Assembly (NCBI GenBank): GCA_023376005.1
Contig: CM042157.1
Coordinates: forward strand, 94,072,444-94,136,443
Direction of reading: 5' to 3'
From: Doryteuthis pealeii
Lineage: Eukaryota > Mollusca > Cephalopoda > Myopsida > Loliginidae
DNA length: 64,000 nucleotides
In this document: positions 1 through 11,800 of the stretch, piece after piece
How positions within the stretch are numbered: the first letter of the stretch is position 1
How the letters are laid out: each line of letters begins with the position of its first letter
Position numbers and translations under genes: made by a program
Notes under the pieces: model-generated
The model's input: the letters and a program-made list of their open reading frames with translations, nothing else
Told to the model about the DNA's origin: nothing
The model's database searches: none

Positions 1-292
1 AAATCTAGTGTCCATCCTGTTCTTTCTATAAATGTTTTTTTGTTTTGTACTTGGATAAAAAAAAAAAAAAGATCGTTTGATTGGACAAATCGAAAATGTA
101 TTAAGTTTCCAGATTAAGTGTCATTATAAGTTGTGATCTTATTAATAATAATGTTTGTATGATTCAAAAAGGTCACATTTGAAAAGTACTTAAAATAGAT
201 TAAAAAAAAAAAAAACAATGATTTCTCTGTTTTACTGGCCTTGAACATCTCTTCATTTTTCCTTATCTAAGAGTTGACGAATAAGAGAAAAG

Positions 293-605
293 CAGATATG
301 CTGATAGGTATGCGTCCTGCATCACTGACACACAAAAATCTAAAAGGATGCGGTAAAATCCTATCCATGCATCCTAGTGTTTTTCTTTTTTCTTCCCTCA
401 CCATTTAATAGTTTCTTAGAAATGAATTACACAGGATCGGTTACAAGTTAGGAGTTAGACGGCTTTAGTTATTTCCCCAGATCATAAGTAAAACCCTACA
501 ATATATTAAGAAACTTTAGTTTGGACCCATAAGTTTTCCTGGGGACTCATTCGCAAATATGTGCATCCAAGGATGCAGTAAATCAGAAAGCTATCAGCAT
601 CACTG
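293..605 (+). mobile_element. TIR MITE, family M1
   Basis: Ends CAGATATGCTGATAG and CTATCAGCATCACTG are inverted repeats. Full copies at 8932-9268 and 42961-43258. The interior shows TCCCTCACCATTT and AGAAATGAATTACACAGGAT. It ends ten bases before a Helitron. Confidence 0.8.
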
Positions 606-615
606 GAAAAGAATA

Positions 616-1228
616 TCTTATTTTAATGGAGATTATATGTTTGTAACCAAAACTATATCATTGCTCAATCCACAATTTCATTAGTTACATCAAATTCTCA
701 ATGATTTTATCTTTATTTAAATTTCAATTATTAATAAAATTGTTTAACATTATTAATTCTGTTGTAGATAAACATATTAATAACATGCAATTGTATTTAT
801 ATATACAACAAAATAGTGGTTTACAGTGAATGGGAAGGCTAATTTGCATATTGATATTAAAAATTTGATTTTAATAAATATGTGCTTGCTATTATTGATT
901 TCTAATGGTTTGGTTTTATCTTAATGAATATGAGCAGAAATCTCGGGGATAAACCTTAAAAGAAATCCATTAACAAGAAGAAATAACATTAATTTTATTC
1001 TTTACTTCCGATTTTAACTAAATAGTTAAATTTGGAAAATTTAGCCATGAACGATGAGGATGGTGGAAGAGTAAGTTTCAGTTATTCTATTTTTCGATTA
1101 TGCCCCCATCTGTTTCAAATCTTTTTATCTGCATTTCTTATTTAGTTTCATTAGCCTTTCTAATATAATTTTTTATTCCATTAAAACTTAAATACTTGCA
1201 CCCTACAGAGGGTGCATATATTTGCTAG
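616..1228 (+). mobile_element. Non-autonomous Helitron, family I, complete
   Basis: It starts TCTTATTTTAATGGAGATTA after an A and ends with a GC hairpin (ACCCTACAGAGGGT), about ten bases, then CTAG before T. TC at the 5' end and hairpin-CTAG at the 3' end, inserted between A and T, are the Helitron hallmarks. It has no coding capacity. Confidence 0.8.
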
Positions 1229-1248
1229 TACAATTAACAATGCCAAAT

Positions 1249-1525
1249 ACATCGTCGTGTAATGGTTAACAAGCTAGTCTCACAGATCCATTATTACTGA
1301 ATTAGTAAGTTCAATCCTCACTGGATGCCCTATACTTGCGACCTTGTGTCACATTGTACCCATGACGACCGTGTTGGGTAAAAGAGTGTTTTATCGTGGT
1401 ATGATGGTTAGAAAGGTAGTCTCGAAGAAAAGTTAAAAGTGAGTTCAATTCTCACTGGATGTCACATACTTGCGACCTTGTGTCACATTCTACACCTAGT
1501 GAATGGGTTGGGTAAATATCCACAA
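1249..1525 (+). repeat. Dimeric tRNA-derived SINE, family S1
   Basis: Two arms each carry TGGTTA(A/G) box A-like and (A)AGTTCAATCCTCACTGGAT-type box B sequences followed by CTTGCGACCTTGTGTCACAT. The same dimer occurs at 60680-60945. Confidence 0.75.
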
Positions 1526-2041
1526 TTAATGATACCAATATAATTATATGAACGAGAGATTTTACAATTATTCGATAAAGTAAATGTATATGTATTTACC
1601 GAACCTCCTCTGCACGAGCAGAATGTGATACATGGTCAGTTTTTAAGCAGAGTTTAACTGGTTTGAATTATATATGAAAGAAAAAAAAAAATCTTATTTT
1701 AAGATTGACACTAAATGACATCTTTTTTTTAATCATTTTTGTTCATGGCATGACAATTACATTACAGTTTGAAATAGAATGACTACACAACACTAAGTTC
1801 TGTCTCTTTTTCATATTTCTTCAGAAGCCGCTACATAGTAAAAAATTTTTTTTTAAAAAACAACTTTCTACCGCTGTTTTTAAGTTGTTTTATTTTATAT
1901 ATATATATATATATATATATTTAATACCTTTAATGCTCTGACGATGGATTTTGCTTAAAACTGAAATGTTATAATGTCAGCTCCTACAATAAAATATCAC
2001 CAATGTGAACACCTTGTTTATTCATTTTTTATATACTTACA

Positions 2042-2089
<48 letters not shown>

Positions 2090-2090
<1 letters not shown>

Positions 2091-2475
2091 TAGCAAAAGT
2101 ACCCGGTCCATGACCGGACTAAAAAAAAAAAATTAGGAACACCAAAGAGTGAGAGTGTGTGAGGAGAAAACAGGAGGAAAATGATTTATCAAATTAGAAA
2201 AAAAGTCGCTGTGAATTTGTATAGTATAATGTTTGTTTATTTTAGGATTTTTTTTTTCTTTTTGATATTATTTTTAAGATATTATTTTTAAAAATGCATT
2301 CCTAAACTTTATTAAAGATTTAACAATAAAGCTAAGAATTAGTGTATTATAATATTCGTTTTTTTAAGAATAGTCTCTTTTTGTTGTTTACATTTTTGAA
2401 ACAATTTCATTTTTTTAAGCGAGCTTCTTTGCCTGTTGATGGTAGAAATGTATTCGTTTAATCCTTTTTTTACCG
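2090..2475 (-). mobile_element. Non-autonomous Helitron, family IV (3' end)
   Basis: CTAGCAAAAGTACCCGGTCC then ATGACCGGAC: a GTCCGGTCAT..CCGGGTAC hairpin next to CTAG. An AT microsatellite abuts the 3' end. Other copies lie at 55256 and, without CTAG, 55870. Confidence 0.65.
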
Positions 2476-2512
2476 TATTAAAATGTGGTCTGACTATATA
2501 TTTATTGAGCAC

Positions 2513-2605
2513 CAGGGTTTGATATTAACGCTGTCCCGGGGACAATAAAAATCACATCCGGACGATCAATATGTCATTCTGGACAGTTTGCGGGGAGGGA
2601 AAAAA
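2513..2605 (-). mobile_element. Truncated hAT MITE, same family, in LTR sequence
   Basis: CAGGGTTTGATATTAACGCT then GTCCCGGGGACAATAAAAAT is the inverted right end of the family. The bases before it (TGTGGTCTGACTATATATTT, ATTGAGCAC) are the LTR sequence that flanks the 19526 copy, at the same site. Confidence 0.75.
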
Positions 2606-2745
2606 TTTTGTGTACCTAAACACCAAATTGTGTGCCTAAAAAGCTTGTATGCCTAAACACCAAATTGTGTGCTTAAAAGCTTGTATGCCTAAACACCAAA
2701 TTGTGTGCCTAAAAAAAACTTGTATGCCTAAACATCAAATATCAG
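2606..2745 (+). repeat. Short tandem repeat, about 37-40 bp unit
   Basis: GCCTAAACACCAAATTGTGT plus GCCTAAAAAGCTTGTAT repeats three and a half times, replacing the inner part of a truncated hAT MITE. Confidence 0.8.
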
Positions 2746-2780
2746 AAAAGGAAAGGTAAACTATGGACCTATTATATATA

Positions 2781-2990
2781 CTAACAAGAATATGCACCCT
2801 CCGGTTGTAAGTATTTCAGTTTTAATGTAATGAAATATATTAAATTATAAAGACTAACAAAATTAGATAACGCAAATAAAAAAGATTACACTTATTTCAA
2901 TTATATCTTAAATGGTTTCTATATAAAATCATTCATAGGATTGATTTTAACATGTTAGTGAATAAAACAATAATATTAGTTTGGTTTGTT
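2781..2990 (-). mobile_element. Helitron 3' fragment, family I
   Basis: ACTAACAAGAATATGCACCC then TCCGGTTGTAAG is the inverted 3' end with a worn hairpin and CTAG changed; similarity ends near 2990. Confidence 0.6.
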
Positions 2991-2992
2991 TT

Positions 2993-3560
2993 GTTTTACG
3001 GCATATCAACCTCAGTGGGTCATTTAATGCCAATAGAGTTTTGAAATAAATCAATTCTTATAATACAATTTTTTTTATGAATACATTTTTTCTATTTAAC
3101 CCATAGATGGGACCCTAACAGGTACTACCACTCTGGGTCAGAGTGGACCAGGGAGGCCCCCTCCGATCAATTGGCTGGTCACATCAAGCTCTAGCACCTA
3201 TATGATTTTCCCAACCCTATTGCCCTTATGGCAAGCCCCAACCCCTTTTTATCATATGGGTGCTAGAAGGCGGTGGCTGCGGGTCTACATGTGTTGGGAA
3301 TGACGTTAAACTCTATCGGATGGTGAGGTTCCAGTTTTGGAGGTTTGGGGAATGTGGAGCACCCCTTCATCACCATTGCTCCCTGGTCCACTCTGACCCG
3401 GAGTGGTAGTACCTGTTCGGGTCCCATCTATGGGTTAAATAGAAAAATATGATTTGATAAACACAATTGTATTATGCATTAAGAATGAATTTATTTAAAA
3501 ACTTTATCGGCATTAAATGACCCACTGAGGTTGATATGCCACAAAACAAACCAAACCAAA
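2993..3560. repeat. R720 repeat in head-to-head palindromic arrangement
   Basis: 2993-3155 is an inverted 3' part (TTTACGGCATATCAACCTCA to CAGAGTGGACCAGGGAGG); 3156-3560 is a direct copy ending GAGGTTGATATGCCACAAAA. The outer 155 or so bases can pair. Confidence 0.8.
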
Positions 3561-4039
3561 CCAGACAAGTTCAAATCCTGGACAAAACTGTTTGCATTTC
3601 ATATAGCATTAATATCCTTGGAAAGGAATCGCAAATCAGTCGTTTACTTTACGACTATGCAAACAGTCAATCTTTATCAACTTTGCGATATTGTCGGGTT
3701 ATTCATCTACCACTTTGCGATCTAGTTAATCACAAATCAGTCGTTTCCTTTACCACTACGCCACCAGCTCGTTCCAGTATCAACACCCTCAGTGGACGTG
3801 ACCAGCAGAATCCCGATGAAGGAGGAACCAGCCAGGCCATCATCATCATCATCACATCCTTTATTTGCTATAACTTTCATGCAAATAAAAATTTGTTATT
3901 GTTGAACTGTAAATCTCTTGTTTGTCCTTTTGCTTTGTTTTGTGTTAAGCTTTCTCGTTAAAACGTTTGTGCAGTCGACCTCCTTATTGACCAGACGATA
4001 AAGGTATGAATCCCACTATTAACCCTCCAGCTATGGGTA

Positions 4040-4490
4040 ACTATTTCTGACTTGCAAAATTTTAACTGATGTAGCTTTAGTTCTGAGCAAAAATCAAACT
4101 ATCTTTTCGGTACAAATAATGTTCAATATATGTGAAATAATAGAAAAGTTTTTTGTCATAGATGCAGTGCCATATCGGGATATTGATCTTGCTATGAAAA
4201 AATCAAAATCATCAATAACTTAGAATTGGTTGACTTTAAGATTTTTTCATATCATTTTTGGATTCTTGTGTAAAAATGCTTTTATAAACCAATTTTAGTA
4301 GGGAAGCTCTAGAACTCATTTTACAGACAAAAATAGATTACAAAAAGTTGCCATTTTTCACCAACCCCATCAAATTTGGAGAGCTAGAAATCAACATAAC
4401 TCTGCAACTGGAATAAAATTCAGAAAGATTAAAGGAGGTGGGCGACAATTTTACTTTTTTCTGAATGATTTAACATGGAATTACCCAACT
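4040..4490 (+). mobile_element. TIR element, family M3, left end replaced
   Basis: Matches 12125-12605 in order, ending AAAGGAGGTGGGCGACAATT and GGAATTACCCA. The left terminus is lost in SINE sequence. Confidence 0.65.
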
Positions 4491-4854
4491 GGAAATTTTT
4501 TATGCAAATTACCAAAGGTGGAAACCACCCCTACAATCATAATTGATAAAAAAAACATTTTTTAAATGAAGTAAGCTATTCATTATACTAGGGATACACA
4601 AAAATCGTCTGCTAATGTTTTTTAAAACGAATTAGAATTAATCAAATCAATTATTTAAGGTCAAACTTTTGTCTAAATCGATAAGTAGTAACATATGATC
4701 ATCAATAAAAAAGCAAAATAATATTACACATTTAATTCATTTTTAATACATTTAAAACGTTTTTTTTTTTTTGGTCAATTTCGATCGCATATGGTCTGAA
4801 ACACTGTTTTAAAATGGCTTTTTTTTTCAAAATTAATGTAACATTAGCGATTTT

Positions 4855-5700
4855 TTAAAAAATTATCAAAAATCAGGGAATTATATGATTTTGATGAAAT
4901 TTTCAGTATTGATTTATCAATTAATGAATTTTTTAATGCATCAGTTATTTTATTTCAAAACTTTAAGTATTTCTGCTATGAAAAATTAATATATAAAATT
5001 AATTTAAAAAATGAAAATGTTAAGTTTAAAATTTTATATTTTTAGATTCTAGAAATAAATATCTATTTAATGCAAACCTTATTTTAGGTGCAAAAAGTAA
5101 TAAGTTTTGAAGAAAAACTCTATTGAAAATTTAGCCCCCCCCCCTTTTTTTTAAGCAGAAAAAATATCGATGCATAATTTTTTCTTTTATAAGATAATAG
5201 CCAATTAATAAGTTAACGAAATGGGTAAAAAAGAAATCTCCAAAACTTATTTTTTTGACTTTTTTTCCAATTTTCGGTACTTATTTTCTCATAGAATATT
5301 CCCTTTAAATTTTTTTTTTTTCTATTTATAACTTTGGTCTTTTATCTTTTTATTTATACTGTAATTAGTATCAAACGCTGACCAACTCGCCGAGATTTTA
5401 CGCCCCCAAAATAAGGGGGGGGGGTCAAAATTAAGTGACCTGAAAAAAATCAGAAAGTTTTGAAATGAAATAAATAATACATTATAAAGATCATTCATTG
5501 ATAAATAAACACTGAAAATTTCATTAAAATCCGATAATTCCCTGATTTTTGGTAAATTATTTTCTGTAGCCCCCCCCCCCCTAAAAACGGATTTTAGGTC
5601 AATTTGGGGTATACCTACATTATACAATTAAGTCATTAATGTTGAAAATTCCATTAAGATTTGACAATTCCCTAATTTTTGGTAATTTATTCAAAATTTA
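4855..5700 (+). repeat. AT-rich inverted repeat region upstream of NOC3L
   Basis: AATCAGGGAATTATATGATT and GAAATTTTCAGTATTGATTT (about 4870) reappear inverted as TGAAAATTTCATTAAAATCC and AATTCCCTGATTTTTGGTAA at 5510-5560 and again at 5640-5690, with C-runs between. A short relative lies at 41680-41735. The minus-strand ORF 5627-5322 is not supported. Confidence 0.55.
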
Positions 5701-5860
5701 ATTTCTTTTTTTTTACATATTATTATTAGTTTCCTTTAATTATTTGGAACATACCTATTATTTGCTAAGCTTTGGTTACCCATCTAAGTATTGAACAGGC
5801 TCATCGCTGCTTAACCGGTGTATTCAACGTGAAAAGTTATCTCCCTTGACTATTTTAAAA
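5700..5860 (+). promoter_or_regulatory. NOC3L: Probable promoter-proximal region and 5' UTR of NOC3L
   Basis: This stretch lies directly before the proposed start codon at 5861. It carries AGTTATCTCCCTTG, a motif type common in molluscan repeats and UTRs. No clear TATA box or initiator could be assigned, so the transcription start is unknown and untranslated upstream exons cannot be excluded. Confidence 0.3.
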
Positions 5861-5872
5861 ATGGCTGTGACG
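5861..5872 (+). CDS. NOC3L: NOC3L exon 1 (start codon, MAVT)
   Basis: ATGGCTGTGACG is followed at 5873 by a consensus donor, GTGAGTAA. It ends in phase 0, which matches exon 2 (also phase 0), and the context AAAAATGG suits initiation. A four-codon first exon is short, so a different first exon further upstream remains possible. Confidence 0.6.
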
Positions 5873-8800
5873 GTGAGTAAACACGTGCATTTCTTTTCAC
5901 TAATTCTAGATAATTTTCTTTCGTTGATTCCTTTTAGTTATAACTATAACAAATTTTTAAAAAGCTTTTTATATAGAAAGAAGTTAAAACTTAATTATGG
6001 CTGCTTTGATTCGATTCAACAATACAGAAATCATCAATGGATATTATTTACCAAAAATACTTTTCTGACCACGTGTTCCTTAAATATTAGAGTAAAATGT
6101 AAAAGGAAATAAGATTTTTTTCAATTTAGGAACGTAATTTTTAACTGTCTTTTTTTTTTTTTTAGGTAATTATGAACCAAATTCCTAGCCTAAAATTGTG
6201 CGTGCGCATTATCTGAAATAAATGTTATTTCTTATCAATAAATGAATTTAAATAAACTTAATATTGTTTATGAAAGAAAACAGGAATATTCATGCACAAA
6301 AATCAACGTTTCATTTAGAATAAATAAAACAAAATGTTCATAATTACCGAATTGTATGGTTGGATCTTACGAAATGTAAATTAATATTTATTTGTTGATT
6401 TTTGTGCATGAATATTCCTGTCTTCTTTCATAAACAATATTAAGTTTATTTAATTTTTTTTTTAAATTTAGAGGAAAGTTAATACTGTATATTGAAACCT
6501 AAGCAGTTTGGCTAATGGTCAAGGTATATTATTACTTAACCAAACCTAACCACCATAAGACTTGTAGTTCTGAGTGATCGAAATGTACATGTAAGATACT
6601 GAATCTTTCTGGAAAACATGTAAAAATAAAAGGAGTTACCTAAATGGTATTATTAGCTGATTTTTTCCTTTATGTATATTAAATATTATGTGGGAAAATT
6701 TCTCAAATATAAAACAAAACAAATTAACTTTGTTAAAGCTCAAATTTAATATCGGAAAAATATTTCTAAATAAAGTTTATAAAAAATTTCACATAATGCA
6801 TTTTTTAAAATGTACTTTAAATGTTTTAAACTTTTTTTTAGTGAACTTAAGTTAAGTTCACTTAATAATTCACGTAGTGTTAATAATATTAACACTACGT
6901 GAATTTGATGTGCTGCAATATGTTTCAAATGTTTATTTTATATATAATCTTAAATTGTACGTAAACTTTTCGCTGTTTCTGTGAAATAATTTCGCTTAAG
7001 TATCAGTTGTAAATTTTGAATTGTTAAAATTTCGATAGGAATAAAACTTTTTTTCATTTCGTTTCGTCGTAAATTCCATTTTTTTCTTCTTCAAAAAGGG
7101 AAATAAGTTCTTGTTTGACACGAAAAACCGTTTCCCACTTGATTCAATCATAAATTCATCATCCACTTTCAATTATTTGTTTAATTTTCTACTAAACAGT
7201 TAAATTTATGTTCCAAAAATGATATATCGACAATCGGTCCTCTGTCAACTTTTTCTTGGGGGAGGGAAAGACTAACGAATTATGGCTGTTAAATGAATTG
7301 TACGGTATTGAAGACGTAACTTTTGGAATTTAATTCAAATTTAGTTAAAAATAAATAAATAAATAACAAAAACAAAAAACGAAGCAAATGACTGAAACTT
7401 ACTCTTATTTGGATGGTGAATGTAAGTAATTATAATTTGTAAGTATTTATAATTTGGTGGTAGTGGGGGTAATTGTTAAGATAACGAAGTTGGATTTCTT
7501 GTATTATTCATTAACTCTTTGCCTAAACCACTCAGGGTAGCTCACCCACCCCTGCAAGAGCCTAACTGCACCTCTGCAGAGGTATAAGAGACACCCCAAT
7601 TGGGCCACCTGTGGGTTGTGACCTGTGATGCTTAAGGATGGAATCCTGGTGGCTGAGTAGTCCATGACATGCAACACTCCACTTTGGCCCTTACATCAAG
7701 CCCTAGTAGCTATATGATTGTCCCAATCCTATTGTCCTTATGGCAAATCCCCACCCTTTTTATCATATATGTTAGAAGGCGATGACTGAGGGTCTTAGTG
7801 TCTTGGGCAGGCCCCGACACTAACTTTTTTCATGACTGTCCCGAATGGGATTTGGACCGTCCCGAAATCAAAATATTTTTGTTTAATTCATTAGCATCAT
7901 CTATACTTGTCAGTCATCAGTAGCATAATAACATGTAATAAAACGTTAAGAAAAGCTGAAGCAGTGATAATTCTGGATATTTGGACAAAAAATCCATTTC
8001 CTAGTGTGTTTTGAGCTATAAAAAAAATACTTTTTTTACTTAAAGTTACCCAGAGTAGGGTTAGTAGTACATAATTCTGTCCTTTTAAACTATCTCCCTC
8101 CACCATTATTCATTACATGGCTTTGAGAATAGACCTGCGGTGCCGTAGCCTCATTTTGAGGTCAGCATTTGGGCAATCACTGGATGGCCATTATTGGAAT
8201 GTAGTACTAATTTTTAGGAAAAATTTTTACCGGCCCCGCAAACTGTCCTGGATGACGTATTGATCGTCACGGATGTAATTTTTATTGTCCCCGGGACGGC
8301 ATTAATGTTGAGCCCTGGTCTTGGGTATAACGTTAAACTCATTCTGATGGTGAAATTCTATTTCTGGAGTTCTGGGGAATGTGGAGTACCCCTTCATTAC
8401 CATTACTCCCAGGTCCACTGACCCAGAGTGGTAGTACTTGTTAGGGTCCTATCTATAATTTACACAGAGTAAAAAGATGAGTTTAAAAAGAAAAAAATAT
8501 GAGTACCTATTAAGAATGTATAAAACAAAACGTGTTCAGCTTAAAATAAGCCAACAAGATTTGACATGCCTTAAAATCCAATTCTTTGATTATTGTTATT
8601 TTTTTCTTCCTTTTCTTTTTTAGACAAAAGTTAAAAAGGTTTCAAAACTGAAAGGCAAAGGTAAAACAAGTCAAGTGAAATTGAATAATAAAAATCTGAA
8701 TAAAAAGAAGAAAAAATCCAAAGGAAGCAAAAAAAAGGAAAAAGTCCAAGAAACCCATCAAGAAAACATTGAAGTTGACGAGAATGAAAGCGAAGAAATT

Positions 8801-11800
8801 CCTCTGCAAGAAGAAGATTTTGAATATTTCGGATCGGATCAACCGGATTTGGCGGCATTCGTCAGTAAAGTCAAAAACTCGTGAGTAATTTCAAAAAATG
8901 TGCCTCCTCTTATGAAAATTGAAAATATATACAGAGATGTTGATAGGTACGCATCCTGTGTTCCTGATGCACAAAAATCTAAAAGGACACAGTAAAATCA
9001 TATCCATGTGTCCCAGTGTTTTTCTTTTTCTTCCCTCACCATTTCAAGTTAACTGTAAATACATTTCAATAGTTTCTTAGAAATGAATTACACAGGAGAG
9101 GTTACAAGGTAGGAGTTAGACAGCTTTAGTTGTTTCCCCAGATCATAAATAAAAACCCTATAATTTATTAAGAAATTTTAGTTGGGACCAATCAATTTTC
9201 CCAGGGACACATTCAAAGTAAATATGTTTCCTAGAATGCACTAAATCAGAAAGCTATCGGCATCACTGTATCTATTACTTAAAACTGTACCAGGCTTTGG
9301 CCTCTTGACTTCTAAATAAAGTTAAATTAACTGCTTGTTTCCAGCCCCCCAGCCCCACCCCCAGGAAGCACCTATTCCCTCATCTATAAGGGGCTAGACT
9401 GTATGGAAGAGCGTGGTGTAATGGTTAAAGTCATGGGAAATGAACTTGTCGCTCCGAGTTCAAATTCTGGATGTGGTAATTGTATTTCACTTAGCGCTAA
9501 TACCCTTGGGAAAGGTATGAATCCTACTCTCCCTCCAGCTATGGATAAATAGTAGGGCAGACTGAGCTCTTTAACCTTGGTTAGGCAACCGGTCTAGGAG
9601 AAGGAAAACTCTGAATTTAAACCTGTTGAACTCCACTTAAGAAATTGACCATGTGTCGCATCCTGCTTGTGTGGAGGAGTTGGTAAATATATATAAGGGG
9701 TTAGACTGGGTTTATTGCCCATTGCTTGAGGCACCCCCAAAAGGGGAATGCCGACAGGAACCCTGTATTTTTTGCACTAACCATCGCATGATCTTCGGTT
9801 TGTGTGTTGCTTCTCATGTTAAAAAGACCGTGTGGTTTCCCATGTATCAATCCGGCCTGGCGGGAGGTCAGGTAAATTCTTACCAACTCTACCAGACATC
9901 ATTTCCTTAAAATATAATATTATCTCCTTAAAAGCCACCCTAATTAAACCACACATTTTTTGCTCTAGCCATTGCATGAGCTTCAGTTTGTGTGTGGCTT
10001 CTCGCATTAAAAAGACCATGTGTTACATCCTGGCCTGGTGGGAGGTTACGGTAAATCCCTACTCAACCAGACATCATTTCATTGAAATATAATCTTAACT
10101 AGCTTAAAAGCTGCCCTATCAGGCGGCAATTAAGCTAGCTTCTACAGCAAGCTCTTGATTAGGTCTTTAACCTGTTGAGAATTTTCAAGTCCAGAAGCCC
10201 ATTCCTCTAAGGATTTATCAAAAAATGGCTAAAAATGGCCTTTTCATTTAAAGATACCTGTTATTTCCTATAAAAAGACTGCTAAATATGTTTAATATTA
10301 CATTTAAATAAAGGCTATCGTTTGGGGTGGATTAGGAAAACAAATGTGAGTTCTGGCAGGGTGGAATGAGGTGGTATAGGATGTTAAGAGTTAAGTCAAC
10401 AGTGACACTTCATACATTGAGTACATGTTAAATTTTAATTCAAGCTTACGTTTTAAATGTTCAACAATAATTCTTCTGCTGACACTTAATTTAAAGATAA
10501 TTTGATGTACATGGGTTTTTACTTTCTTTGGAAGCAATTATTTCTGTTTTATTGGTGACTTTCACTGGATTTCGCAATTAATTTCGATTATTCCTAAATT
10601 TATTTCCAAGTTATAAAAATTGTTATCATACAAAAAAATTTATTGTAAAGTATTGTAGTAATTAGAACTTGAAAATCCAGGATTGCAGGTTCGGATTCGT
10701 CCGGGAAAGTTTTTGATTCTGCTCACGGAGTCAGCCTGATTCAAAAATGGTGTGATATGTTGGGCTATGGCTTCTAGGAGTAAAGTTGAAAAAAATGTGA
10801 CCCACTGACATTCGTATTTACTGTTAAAGATTAAGTAATGAAAATTTGTCACATTTTAATTTCTGTGGTTACATTTGAGATGTGACTTGTTGGCCCCTTG
10901 GTTAAGAATGGATATAGTATATATTTTTATATTATTTGTCTGAATTTTTTAGATGAGACTTGATATTTATTATTTTGATTTTTTTTGGGACTGTTGTCCT
11001 CATCTTCTAACAAGCCATTAAAGAACTCATTTTTTGGTCTATTTAACCAATAGATGGGACTCAAACAGAAAGTATGTCCAGAAACCTCACAAAAAAGTTG
11101 TTTTTCTTTCTTTCTTTCTTTCTTTCTTTTTTTTTTTTTTTTTTTTCAAATTTCCTTTGATAATTTTTTAGAGACCAAGGGGCCCCTTTTTTGGGGCTGG
11201 CACTTGATTTCTTTATGCATAGTATTTACATCCCATTTTAGGATGGAGGATGTTATTTGATCCTCAAATACTATTTTCTTCCCTCTGCCCTACTTTTCAA
11301 ATCCTGAGTAAGTGAAACAGCAGAGAATAATTTTCTTCTCCTCAATGGACCATTTAACTATGTTATAGTTTCTCTTTCTATGGCCATTGCTTGGTCTTGC
11401 CAGATTCCAGGACCAGTATTAGACTGGTCTGGTTGGGGCATCCGGCTTAGTGTTGTTAGTTGTGATAGCATCACTAGAAGAAGGTGCACTGATAATTTCC
11501 TCATCATTTAGCCCAGTGTTTAGCTATGATGAGGGGAATATTTGATCAGGGTTTACTTCCAATTGGAATTATCCTCATGCTAGATACTGACAAACCCCTG
11601 TAGAGAGAGACCAAAAAACACCGAGGTAATGTCTAGTAGGCTTTTCCAATTCTGAGTTCACATGTGGTCAGTTAAATCTGAGTAAATGTAGAATAGCAAA
11701 TTTCACAAGCGAATCCTTTTTATTTTTGTGTGGGTTTGCATGTGATTTATCAAATCTGACTCATCTGAATATGCACTTCCACAAACTTCACAAAAGTGTG

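Noticed and set aside
3536..3961. 141-residue ORF
   Set aside because: It runs through the R720 tail and SINE fragments and has no protein-like composition or similarity.
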